Assembly (NCBI GenBank): GCA_041739525.1
Contig: JBGSNQ010000192.1
Location: 1-64,000, forward strand
DNA: 64,000 nt
Direction of reading: 5' to 3'
DNA from: DATJGR01 sp041739525
Lineage (GTDB): Bacteria > Pseudomonadota > Gammaproteobacteria > Pseudomonadales > Azotimanducaceae
Positions 1 to 7,973 of the stretch are shown here, one piece after another (positions within the stretch are counted from its first letter, which is position 1; each line of letters starts with the position of its first letter). The notes under the pieces are model-generated. The model saw nothing but the letters and a program-made list of their open reading frames with translations. It had not been told where the DNA came from and made no database searches. Made by a program: the position numbers and the translations under genes.

Positions 1-1
1 G

Positions 2-166
2 CACCGCGCGAAAACCGTGTTTGCGATCAAGCGCGGCAAGAGCACCGGCTTCGCCGGCATCGAGAACGACCTCTACTTCAGAGACGAGACGTTCATGCTG
101 TTCGGCGACGCGAAAGACGTGGTTGGCGAGCTTACGAAGCAACTCGCGGTGGACGCGGCGGCCTAA
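2..166 (+). CDS. pntB: NAD(P) transhydrogenase subunit beta, C-terminal end (partial)
   Basis: Only the last 54 codons lie in the window; the gene starts upstream of base 1. The visible tail carries the pattern KTVFAIKRG, a Gly-rich turn (GFAGIEN), then LYF and MLFGDAK, which matches the end of the NADP(H)-binding domain III of PntB. The full protein pairs with PntA in the inner membrane to couple proton entry to NADPH formation from NADH. The stop overlaps the end of the convergent dioxygenase pseudogene by four bases. Identification rests on this short segment. Confidence 0.85.
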   Translation, partial: HRAKTVFAIKRGKSTGFAGIENDLYFRDETFMLFGDAKDVVGELTKQLAVDAAA

Positions 167-728
167 TCGCTATCGAGACCGAGCCGGATCGCCGCTTCCA
201 CCGGCGAGTAGTCGCGATCGTCGCGTTGTAAGCGTAGCGGCAGTGCCAGTAGCAGCGGCGGCTGCGCGACGAAACGCGGCTGCGATCCGGACCCGCCGCG
301 ATGCTTCTGCGCGGCATGAACCAGGAACGGATGACACAGGTAAACAGTGCCTGCGGCGCCGGTCGCCAGTGCCTCGGGTCGTTCGGCCGTTACGTCGAGA
401 AGCCGCGCCAGCTCCATGAACTCGAGGCCGCATTCCCCGGCCGGCGCCAACAATTTCGCAACGTCGCGATGTGAACCGACGCGGATGCGCGTCGGTGCAT
501 CGGCATCGCCGACATCCGAAAACAGGAACAGCATCAGGAGCGCGCGGCCGCGCGACGCGACGTTGGATGCGCCACTCGCCCTTCTCTCCCACGAAGCTCG
601 CATCGACATGCCAACCATCGTCACCCGGTTCGGCGTCGCTCGGAAAACGCATCGTCGACACGCACGAATCCGGCTTCTACGAAATGCCGGATCTGCGCAG
701 GTTCGAGCGTGCGCCCCTTCACTCGCAT
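163..728 (-). pseudogene. Phytanoyl-CoA dioxygenase family protein, deleted and frameshifted
   Basis: Three pieces of one PhyH-type Fe(II)/2-oxoglutarate dioxygenase are present. The N-terminus starts at 728 (MRVKGRTLEPAQIRHFVEAG) and runs to about VDDAF near 640. A second frame resumes at once with RFPSDAEPGDDGWHVDASF, which carries the metal-binding HxD (H-V-D). Around 560 one extra base shifts the frame again into SNVASRGRALLMLFLFSDVG and on to the stop, including the distal HPFLVHA histidine. From memory of the family, about 80-100 residues between the N-terminus and the HxD segment are missing, so the copy is non-functional whether or not the single-base shift is a sequencing error. Confidence 0.82.
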
Positions 729-732
729 CGGT

Positions 733-1527
733 TCACCAGGTGTTGCGCAGCTCGCGTAGCCGCACGAACACCTCTTTCTGCGATGGGTTCTTCGGCAAAT
801 CGGGGAACGCCTCGCGCAACCGTTCGATGACGGTTTTGCTCGTCAATCTGAAAAACGTGTTGATCTGTTTTTCGAGCCCCAACGACGTCACCATGGGGTG
901 ATCCGGATCGTATTCCTTCTTGATGCCGTCCAGCAGCGACGCGGCCTTCGTATTGTCCGGTTCGCGGTCCATCGTAAAACCCAGGTTGTTCGCAATGTAG
1001 TCGTGGCCGGGATACACGAGCGTGCTGTCGGGCAGCTTCGCGAGCTGGTCGGCGAAGGTCTGGTACAACTCGTTCGGATGACCGCCGTTGTGACAGTTGC
1101 CGGCGCCGGCATTGAACAACGTATCGCCGCAGATCAGCGCCGGTGTATCGGTTTTCGAAACCAGACAGATGTGGCTCATCGTGTGTCCGGGTGTATCGAG
1201 TGCGAGCAACTCGACACTTTTGCCGACTTTGATAACGTCGCCCGCGGAGAGCCCTCGGTCCATGCCGTCGATGCGCGCACCGGCGTTCTTGTGCGCCAGC
1301 AGCTTGGCGCCGGTTGCAGCAATCATCGGACCGTTGCCGCCCGTGTGATCGCCGTGTTCGTGCGTGTTGACGATCTGCGTGATCTTCCAGCCTTTCGCTT
1401 TTGCACGCGCAAGGCACTTCTGGTGATCGAGCGGGTCTACCGCCAACGCTTCACCACTGTCGGGGCAGACGATCAGATAGTTGAAGTTGCGATACGCATT
1501 TCCGGTCCAGATTTGTTCGACGATCAT
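733..1527 (-). CDS. MBL-fold hydrolase, glyoxalase II-like
   Basis: A 264-residue metallo-beta-lactamase-fold protein. The zinc motif THEHGDH (His56, His58, Asp60, His61) is followed by the metal ligands in PGHTMSH and GDTLFNAGAGNCH, and by a C-terminal helical part (PGHDY...NNL) as in hydroxyacylglutathione hydrolases. The likely role is thioester hydrolysis in the cytoplasm, for example S-D-lactoylglutathione, but the substrate is inferred. The open frame extends upstream to 1725. The ATG at 1527 is preferred because GGAGG sits 8 bases before it and the family N-terminus (MIVEQIWTGN) begins there. It is divergent from the rhomboid gene across 89 bp. Confidence 0.85.
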   Translation of the reverse strand: MIVEQIWTGNAYRNFNYLIVCPDSGEALAVDPLDHQKCLARAKAKGWKITQIVNTHEHGDHTGGNGPMIAATGAKLLAHKNAGARIDGMDRGLSAGDVIKVGKSVELLALDTPGHTMSHICLVSKTDTPALICGDTLFNAGAGNCHNGGHPNELYQTFADQLAKLPDSTLVYPGHDYIANNLGFTMDREPDNTKAASLLDGIKKEYDPDHPMVTSLGLEKQINTFFRLTSKTVIERLREAFPDLPKNPSQKEVFVRLRELRNTW

Positions 1528-1616
1528 TTGAAGTGCCTCCGCGCCCGAATAGACCCTGGTGCCATGTCCCACAAACTCATGGGACACGACACTAGTCGCG
1601 ACCATACCATGCCGCC

Positions 1617-2516
1617 ATGGAGGTATCAGGCGAACCGCACCCGCACCGCATCCTGCACAGCGGCAGCAAACGCGAACTCGAACAACCGAGCCTCGTGCTG
1701 ACCGCGCTCGGCATCGAGAACGCAATCGACTTCGACGGCCACGGGTGGGGCTTGTGGGTCGCCGACGCGGACAGCGTTCGTGCGGAAGCCGAGCTTGCGA
1801 GCTATGCGGAAGAAGCGCGCTCGCGACCGCCGCCGCGACCGAACGTCGTTGTCGTCGACAACGGCGTGCCGGGCGTGCTCGCCTATCTATGCGTGATCTG
1901 GTTACTGCCGTCGCTCGAAGCCGACGCGACGTTCGGCTGGCACTGGCTTTCCATCGGCCAAATGGACGCAGGTCTGGTGATGGCCGGTGAGTGGTGGCGC
2001 ACCATCACCGCATTGACGCTGCACGCCAACCTGGGCCACCTCATGGCGAACTCGATCGCGGGCATCGTCTTCGGTGTGCTGGTCGGGCGTCACTTCGGCT
2101 CCGGTCTCGGCTGGTTGCTGGTGCTCGCGTGCGGCGCCATCGGCAACGGCATCGACGCGATGTTTCAAGCCAGCGATTTCCGTTCGATCGGCGCATCGAC
2201 TGCGACGTTCGCATCGATCGCCATCGTCGGCGCCTTCGTGTGGCGGCGCGGTTACTACCGCACGCTCGACTGGCGCCGTAGCTTCGCGCCAATCTTCGCG
2301 GCACTCGCGCTGCTCGCGTTCACCGGCATCGAGGGCGAGAACATCGACGTGGTCGCGCACGTCGCCGGATTTGCGGTCGGACTGTTGTGCGGGCTCGTCG
2401 CTGCGCCGTTCGATCTGCGACGGATCGGCGCGTTCGGGCAGACGCTATGCGGCGCGGCGGCAGTGGCACTCCTCGTTGCGGCGTGGACGCTCGCGGGCCT
2501 CGCGGCGCTTTCGTGA
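1617..2516 (+). CDS. Rhomboid family intramembrane serine protease
   Basis: 299 residues. The first ~70 form a soluble domain (HRILHSGSKRELEQPSLVL...GWGLWV) that resembles small DUF2007-type domains. About six hydrophobic segments follow. Rhomboid hallmarks are EWWRTITALTLHANLGHLMAN (His136, His141, Asn145), the nucleophile Ser194 in IGAST, and His248 in VAHVAGF, giving a complete Ser/His dyad. The protein should cleave transmembrane helices of inner-membrane proteins; the substrate is unknown. The start lies 89 bp from the divergent MBL gene. The usual GxSG is GAST here, which is tolerated in bacterial rhomboids. Confidence 0.88.
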   Translation: MEVSGEPHPHRILHSGSKRELEQPSLVLTALGIENAIDFDGHGWGLWVADADSVRAEAELASYAEEARSRPPPRPNVVVVDNGVPGVLAYLCVIWLLPSLEADATFGWHWLSIGQMDAGLVMAGEWWRTITALTLHANLGHLMANSIAGIVFGVLVGRHFGSGLGWLLVLACGAIGNGIDAMFQASDFRSIGASTATFASIAIVGAFVWRRGYYRTLDWRRSFAPIFAALALLAFTGIEGENIDVVAHVAGFAVGLLCGLVAAPFDLRRIGAFGQTLCGAAAVALLVAAWTLAGLAALS

Positions 2517-2563
2517 TCGCACGCGGCTGCATTACCATCGCGCCACTTGAACGAGGAGTAACC

Positions 2564-4030
2564 ATGCAACAAACCGTACGCGTGTTTCCGTTGATCGCCG
2601 CAATCGTGACAGCTCTCGTGTTGGCGGCTTGCGGCGACAAAGCTGCCGAGAAGGCAGCGGCCGATGCTGCCGCAGGAAAAGCACAGGCGGATGCAGCCGC
2701 ACAACAAGCTGCGCAAGTGCAGGCGCTGGCGAAACTCGGCGGTGAGGCGGTTGCGTATGGTTTGCCGCTGGTCGTGTTCGAGTTGACCAAACGCAGCGCC
2801 ACGAACGTCGCGTCGCCGCAGCCCGATGCACATGCGCCGATCAACCAGTTCGGCAACATGGCGAAGTATCCGAGCGCCAACGACCACGACATCGTGCGGA
2901 TGAACGTCGACACCCTCTATTCGTTTGCAACGCTCGACCTGTCCGTGGAGCCGATGATTCTGTCGGTGCCTGATACGAACGGCCGCTACTATCTGATGCC
3001 GATGATCGATGCATGGACCAATGTGTTCGCATCGCCCGGCAAGCGCACCACCGGCACCAAGGCCGGAAACTTCGCGATCACCGGCCCGAACTGGAGCGGA
3101 GAACTTCCGAGCGGCATGACCGAGTACAAGTCGCCGACGAACTCGGTGCTCATCGGCGGCCGCACGCAAACGAACGGTTCAGCGGACTACGCCGCCGTCA
3201 ACGCGATTCAGGCGAAGTACAAAGTGACGCCGCTGTCGGCGTGGGGCAAACCCTACAAGGCGCCGGCGGGCACGGTCGATCCGAACATCGACATGTCACC
3301 GCCGGTCGACCAGCTCGCCAAGATGACCGCGGCTGCGTACTTCGAGCTGCTCGCGCAACTGTTGAAGGCGAACCCCCCGCCCGCAGCCGATGCGCCTGTG
3401 GTGACACAACTCGCGAAGATCGGCCTCGTGCCGGGACAGGATTTCGATCTGACGAAGCAGGACCCGAATGTACAGAAGGCGCTCGACGGCGTCGTGCAGA
3501 AAACACTCGCCGAGTTGCAGGAAGCCGCGAAAAAGGCCGGCGTAGTGGTGAACGGCTGGAACCAGCTGCCGCACAACCTCGCGAACTTCGGCACCGACTA
3601 CGGCACGCGCGCAGTGGTCGCGCTGATCGGCTTCGGCGCGAATCTCGAAGCCGACGCGATATATCCCAGCACATTCAACGACAGCGACGGTCAGCAGCTG
3701 AACGGCGCGAACCGTTATACGTTGCACTACGAAAAAGGCCAGACGCCCCCGGCAAACGCGTTCTGGTCGCTGACGATGTACGACGCGGCGTCGTTCTTCG
3801 TACCGAACTCGATCAACCGCTACAACATCGCCGCGTGGATGCCGCTCAAATACAACAAAGACGGCTCGCTCGACATCTATCTGCAGAAGGACTCGCCGGG
3901 TAAGGCGCTCGAGTCGAACTGGCTGCCGGCGCCCGACGGCGACTTCAATCTGACGAACCGTATCTACTGGCCGAAACCCGAAGCGCTCGATGGCACGTGG
4001 AAAGCGTCACCGGTGGTGAAAGCGAAGTAG
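2564..4030 (+). CDS. DUF1254/DUF1214-type lipoprotein
   Basis: 488 residues. A lipoprotein signal ends in LVLAAC (lipobox Cys near residue 24). An Ala/Lys-rich linker follows, then a DUF1254-like region (AVAYGLPLVVFELTKR, YPSANDHDIVRMNVDTLYSF) and a C-terminal DUF1214-like region (PPANAFWSLTMYD, INRYNIA). The family is common in proteobacteria and biochemically poorly defined. The frame is open from 2387, but GAGGAG at 2553-2558 and the lipoprotein signal select the ATG at 2564. It is followed 33 bp later by the PLD-like gene. Localisation to the outer or inner membrane face is inferred from the lipobox. Confidence 0.85.
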   Translation: MQQTVRVFPLIAAIVTALVLAACGDKAAEKAAADAAAGKAQADAAAQQAAQVQALAKLGGEAVAYGLPLVVFELTKRSATNVASPQPDAHAPINQFGNMAKYPSANDHDIVRMNVDTLYSFATLDLSVEPMILSVPDTNGRYYLMPMIDAWTNVFASPGKRTTGTKAGNFAITGPNWSGELPSGMTEYKSPTNSVLIGGRTQTNGSADYAAVNAIQAKYKVTPLSAWGKPYKAPAGTVDPNIDMSPPVDQLAKMTAAAYFELLAQLLKANPPPAADAPVVTQLAKIGLVPGQDFDLTKQDPNVQKALDGVVQKTLAELQEAAKKAGVVVNGWNQLPHNLANFGTDYGTRAVVALIGFGANLEADAIYPSTFNDSDGQQLNGANRYTLHYEKGQTPPANAFWSLTMYDAASFFVPNSINRYNIAAWMPLKYNKDGSLDIYLQKDSPGKALESNWLPAPDGDFNLTNRIYWPKPEALDGTWKASPVVKAK

Positions 4031-4063
4031 CATCTCGAGCGGAAACACACTCAGGAATTTCCG

Positions 4064-5077
4064 ATGTCGCACACGCTGATCGTTCTGCCCGACGACACGT
4101 CGAAGCCGATCCTCGACGCCATCAACGGCGCCAGAAAGTCGTTGAACGTCCGCATGTTCCTGTTCACCGACGAGACGCTGCTGGGCGCCGTAATCGCCGC
4201 CAAGCAGCGCGGCGTGAAAGTGCGCGTGATGCTGAACCCGGCGCGCCGCAGCGGCGAGACCGAGAACGAAGAAGCGCGAGTAACGCTCACTAACGCCGGC
4301 GTCGAGGTGCGCGACAGCAATCCGAAGTTCGACCTGACGCATCAGAAGTCGATGGTGATCGACGACGAGATTGGTTTTGTGGAGTCGCTGAACTGGGAGC
4401 CGCGAGATCTGACCGAAACGCGCGACTACGCCATCGTCACGACGCACGAACACGAGAACAAAGAGATGCGCGACTGCTTCGAAGCCGATTGGGCGCACGA
4501 GGACTTTTCGCCGCATCCCAACTCGAAGCTGATCTGGTGCCCCGACAACGGCCGGCAACGCGTGGCCGATTTCATCGACGACGCGAAGCACTCGTTGTGG
4601 ATCCAGAACGAACGCTATCAGGACACCGTCATCATCGAACGCCTTGTACGCGCGGCCACGCGCGGCGTGAAGGTGCACGTGCTGACGAAGAAACCGCACT
4701 CACTCAAGCCGGGCAAACTCGTCGAAGGCATCGGCGGCCTGCGGATCCTGCAGGACGTCGGCGTCAAGGTACACACGCTGAAACACCTGAAACTGCACGC
4801 GAAGATGATGCTCGCCGACGGTAAGCGCGCCATCGTCGGCTCGATCAATCTCGCGCCGGGCAGTTTCGATTCGCGGCGCGAACTCGCGATCGAAACGGAT
4901 CATCACCACGCGGTGAAGCGTCTCGAAGAAACCGCGCACGCCGACTGGGAGGCGTCACACAAGATCGACCTCAGCGACGAAGGTCTGCTTGCGGACCTGA
5001 AAAAACGCGATCTGGATGCGAGCCAACTCGCATTGGGCGAACACGGCGACCATAAGAAGCACAAACCCAACGACTAA
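4064..5077 (+). CDS. Phospholipase D-like (HKD) protein
   Basis: 337 residues with two PLD-type motifs: HQKSMVIDD (His93, Lys95, Asp100) and HAKMMLADG (His245, Lys247, Asp252). The second is followed by GSINLAPGSFDSRREL, the typical downstream Asn/Ser strand. No transmembrane segment is visible, unlike classical cardiolipin synthases ClsA, so it is closer to soluble ClsB/ClsC-like or PLD-nuclease-like proteins. The reaction is expected to be phosphodiester hydrolysis or transfer through a phosphohistidine; the substrate is unknown. It precedes the LanC-like gene by 13 bp, so co-transcription is likely. Confidence 0.82.
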   Translation: MSHTLIVLPDDTSKPILDAINGARKSLNVRMFLFTDETLLGAVIAAKQRGVKVRVMLNPARRSGETENEEARVTLTNAGVEVRDSNPKFDLTHQKSMVIDDEIGFVESLNWEPRDLTETRDYAIVTTHEHENKEMRDCFEADWAHEDFSPHPNSKLIWCPDNGRQRVADFIDDAKHSLWIQNERYQDTVIIERLVRAATRGVKVHVLTKKPHSLKPGKLVEGIGGLRILQDVGVKVHTLKHLKLHAKMMLADGKRAIVGSINLAPGSFDSRRELAIETDHHHAVKRLEETAHADWEASHKIDLSDEGLLADLKKRDLDASQLALGEHGDHKKHKPND

Positions 5078-5090
5078 ACAGAGGGCCGTC

Positions 5091-6314
5091 GTGCTGTACG
5101 ACGCGAGCCGGCACGAGCAGTGCGATGCGACTGCGTGGGACGAAGCGCGCGCTCGCGCGATGATCGCCACGATCGTCGCGGATACCGAAGCACGCTTCTC
5201 ACCCGACACCTTCTGGCCGATGCACCCGCTCGACGCAGACGACGGCAGCACTACACCGGCCTACCCGCTTTACTATGGCGCTTGTGGCGTCATCTGGGCC
5301 TTACGCTACCTGCAGGGTGTCGGCGCGACACGTCTCACGCGATCGTACTCACCGTTCCTCGACGAACTGCTCGCACGCAACCGCGCCTGGCTCGCCGCGG
5401 AAGGCGTCGTTGCACCTGGCGCCTACCTGATGGGCGAAACCAGCATCCGCATGTTGATGTTCTGGGACGATCCATCGCCGGCGCTCGCTGCACAGATCGA
5501 GCAACTCATCGAAGACAACATCGCAGATCCCGCGCGAGAACTGATGTGGGGGGCGCCAGGCACCATGCTGGCCGCGCTTTTCATGCACGAGCTCATGCAC
5601 GAACGCACGGGCGACTCGCGCTGGGCCGAGTCGTTTCTCAGATCGGCGCGCATGCTGCAGTCGCAACTGCTGTGGTCCAGCGAACACGAATGTCACTACT
5701 GGACGCAGGACCTCTACGGCGCGAGTTTTACCTACATCGACGCCGTCCACGGCTTCGTCGGCACGGCGTCGCCGCTGATCCGCGGCCGTCACCTGTTCGA
5801 CGAACGTGAATGGGAGGAATGGCAACGCTGCATCGAAAACACCGTGCGCCGCTGCGCGACCACCGAGGATGGCCTCGCCAACTGGCGCGCCCGGCTCATC
5901 CGCCCGGACGGTCCTGCACGCAGCATGCTGATGCAGTTCTGTCACGGCGCGCCCGGATTCGTCATAACGCTCGCCGACATTCCCGGCACTTCGCTCGACG
6001 ATTTGTTGTTGGCCGGGGGCGAAGCGATCTGGCGCGCGGGTCCGCTCGCGAAGGGTTCGAATCTCTGCCACGGCACCGGCGGCAACGGCTACGCATTCCT
6101 GAAACTCCACGAACGCACTGGCGATGCCAGGTGGCTCGCGCGTGCGCGCGCGTTTGCGATGCACGCAATCAGGCAGACCGAAGCCGATGCCGCACGCTAC
6201 GGTCGCATGCGCTACTCGTTGTGGACCGGCGATCCCGGCTTCGCCATTTACCTGTGGGACTGCATCCATGCGCGGGCGCGCTTTCCGACGCTCGATGTGT
6301 TCTTCACGCGCTGA
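5091..6314 (+). CDS. LanC-like (lanthionine synthetase C family) protein
   Basis: 407 residues from a GTG start. The frame is open from 5016 inside the preceding gene, but an AGAGGG ribosome site at 5079-5084 favours 5091. LanC repeats are visible: LMWGAPGTMLAAL, HGFVGTASPL, FCHGAPGF, NLCHGTGGNG, SLWTGDPGFAIYL. All three zinc ligands of the LanC fold are present (Cys284, Cys326, His327). No lanthipeptide precursor, LanB/LanM dehydratase or transporter lies nearby, so this is an orphan LANCL-type protein. In eukaryotic LanCLs the fold adds glutathione to dehydroamino acids; whether that applies here is inference. Confidence 0.8.
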   Translation: MLYDASRHEQCDATAWDEARARAMIATIVADTEARFSPDTFWPMHPLDADDGSTTPAYPLYYGACGVIWALRYLQGVGATRLTRSYSPFLDELLARNRAWLAAEGVVAPGAYLMGETSIRMLMFWDDPSPALAAQIEQLIEDNIADPARELMWGAPGTMLAALFMHELMHERTGDSRWAESFLRSARMLQSQLLWSSEHECHYWTQDLYGASFTYIDAVHGFVGTASPLIRGRHLFDEREWEEWQRCIENTVRRCATTEDGLANWRARLIRPDGPARSMLMQFCHGAPGFVITLADIPGTSLDDLLLAGGEAIWRAGPLAKGSNLCHGTGGNGYAFLKLHERTGDARWLARARAFAMHAIRQTEADAARYGRMRYSLWTGDPGFAIYLWDCIHARARFPTLDVFFTR

Positions 6315-6323
6315 TCTCCTGCA

Positions 6324-7127
6324 ATGCAGTTGTTCGCCTGCCCGCTCTGTCGCGCGCCGCTGACGCAGGATTCGACGACGCTCGTCTGCGCGCAGATGCA
6401 TCGTTTCGATGTCGCGCGTGAAGGCTACGTCAACCTTTTCCCTGCGCATCATCGACGCTCGCGCAATCCCGGCGACGAAGAACGCATGGTCGCGGCGCGG
6501 CGACGATTTCTCGACGCGGGGCACTACGCACCTTTGTATGCCGCGTTCGCGGCAACGCTTGCGTCCGCGCGCCCGAACGCAACCGGCGCCTCAGTCGATA
6601 TCGGATGCGGTGACGGCTACTTCACGGCTGCGCTCGCCGCAGTCGGGCCGCGAATCTACGGAATCGACGTTTCGAAAGCCGCGATTCGTGCAGCTGCCAA
6701 ACGCCACCCTTCGATCGCATTCGCGGTGGCGAGCTCGAAGCGGCTACCGCTCATGGACGCCGCGTTCGACGCGGCGACGGCGATACTGTCCCCTATCGAT
6801 GCCGATGCGGTGCGTGTACTTGCCAACGACGGCGTATTGGTGCGGGTGTCACCCGGACCCGGGCATCTGCGCGAGTTGCGCGCGCTCGTGTACGCGGATG
6901 TGAGACCGCACCGCCGCGCTGCCAGAGAGTTACCCGGCCTTGAGCACGCAAGCGATCATCTGCTCGAGTTCGCCTTCGACACCGACCCGATGGCGCGCGC
7001 CGACCTCATCGCGATGACGCCGCTGCTCCATAGAACGCGCGAGGATCAACGACTGCGTGCGTTGGCGAGCGAGCACTTGACCATCGAAGCCAGCTTCTGG
7101 ATTGATGTGTTCAGGAAGCGCAAATAA
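6324..7127 (+). CDS. rlmA: 23S rRNA (guanine-N1)-methyltransferase RlmA
   Basis: 267 residues. The N-terminal zinc finger has Cys6, Cys9, Cys22 and His26 (CPLC...VC...H), followed by FDVAREGYVNLFP, the RSRNPGD loop and RFLDAGHY, all close to E. coli RlmA. The SAM-binding motif I is VDIGCGDGYF (residues 91-100), followed by GIDVSKAAIRAAAKR. The enzyme methylates N1 of the guanine equivalent to G745 in 23S rRNA. It begins 9 bp after the LanC-like gene and has no obvious functional link to it. Confidence 0.9.
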   Translation: MQLFACPLCRAPLTQDSTTLVCAQMHRFDVAREGYVNLFPAHHRRSRNPGDEERMVAARRRFLDAGHYAPLYAAFAATLASARPNATGASVDIGCGDGYFTAALAAVGPRIYGIDVSKAAIRAAAKRHPSIAFAVASSKRLPLMDAAFDAATAILSPIDADAVRVLANDGVLVRVSPGPGHLRELRALVYADVRPHRRAARELPGLEHASDHLLEFAFDTDPMARADLIAMTPLLHRTREDQRLRALASEHLTIEASFWIDVFRKRK

Positions 7128-7147
7128 CCACGACACAAGGGGACACC

Positions 7148-7861
7148 ATGCACACACAGGACATCGAGTATCAGATCAACGGTAAGAAGTTCGTCGGTTA
7201 TCTGGCGGATGGGTCGAACGGCAAGAAGACCGCCGGCATCCTGGTTGCACACGAAGGCGGCGGCATGACCGGCCATCCGAAGGAACGCGCCCGCATGCTG
7301 GCCGAACTCGGTTACGTGGCGTTCGCCATGGATACGTTCGGCGAGACGATCGAGTCGCGCGATCAGGCGATGGCGGTCATCGGCAGCCTTTCCAACGACC
7401 TCGCGACGTTGCGCAACCGCGCCAACACCGCGCTCGAACTGCTCAAGGCGCAACCGAACGTCGACCGGATGCGCACCGCCGCAATCGGCTTCTGCTTCGG
7501 CGGCACTACGGTGCTGGAACTGGCGCGCAGCGGCGCCGATGTAGGCTGTGTGGTCGGATTTCATTCCGGCCTCGCGACCATCGCGCCGCAGGACGCCAAG
7601 AACATCCGCTGCAAGGTGATGGTGTGCCTCGGCGCAGAAGACCCGATCATTCCCGCCGCGCAGCGCGACGCATTCATCAGCGAAATGCAGGCCGGCAACG
7701 TCGACTTCCAGATGCTGATCTACGGCAACGCCGGCCACAGCTTCACGAACCAGGAGGTGGATGCGATGAAGATTCCCGGATTCGCTTACCACGCACCGAC
7801 TGACGCGCGCTCCTGGCAGGCGATGCGCAACTTCTTCGACGCGGTGATTCGACCCGTGTAG
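7148..7861 (+). CDS. Dienelactone hydrolase family protein
   Basis: 237 residues of the alpha/beta-hydrolase DLH family. The nucleophile is Cys116 in GFCFGG rather than serine, with Asp165 (GAEDPIIP) and His197 (GNAGHSF) completing the triad. Classical members open dienelactones in chlorocatechol degradation, but many act on other esters. No ortho-cleavage genes are adjacent, so the substrate is open. It follows rlmA by 20 bp and ends 26 bp before the Pho box of the porin. Confidence 0.87.
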   Translation: MHTQDIEYQINGKKFVGYLADGSNGKKTAGILVAHEGGGMTGHPKERARMLAELGYVAFAMDTFGETIESRDQAMAVIGSLSNDLATLRNRANTALELLKAQPNVDRMRTAAIGFCFGGTTVLELARSGADVGCVVGFHSGLATIAPQDAKNIRCKVMVCLGAEDPIIPAAQRDAFISEMQAGNVDFQMLIYGNAGHSFTNQEVDAMKIPGFAYHAPTDARSWQAMRNFFDAVIRPV

Positions 7862-7887
7862 GACGCGCACGGCGTGCGTTCCCCTGG

Positions 7888-7905
7888 GTGTCATGCAACT
7901 GTCAC
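7888..7905 (+). promoter_or_regulatory. Pho box upstream of the porin gene
   Basis: GTGTCATGCAACTGTCAC is a 7+4+7 arrangement of two PhoB half-sites (TGTCAT and CTGTCAC) that closely fits the Pho box consensus. It lies 68 bp before the GTG start of the porin and indicates induction by PhoB on phosphate starvation. The PhoB and PhoR genes are not in the window. Confidence 0.8.
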
Positions 7906-7973
7906 ACAGCGCGGCGACGCTGCGTCGCCCCACGAATCGTGGCGGTCGATCAACTCACCAGGGGATTCAACTC

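Noticed and set aside
1545..1565. TGGCAC sequence upstream of the MBL gene as a sigma-54 promoter
   Set aside because: The GC of the -12 element is absent at the required spacing.
5078..6323. Lanthipeptide biosynthetic cluster around the LanC-like gene
   Set aside because: No Ser/Thr/Cys-rich precursor frame, LanB/LanM enzyme or export gene lies within several kilobases.
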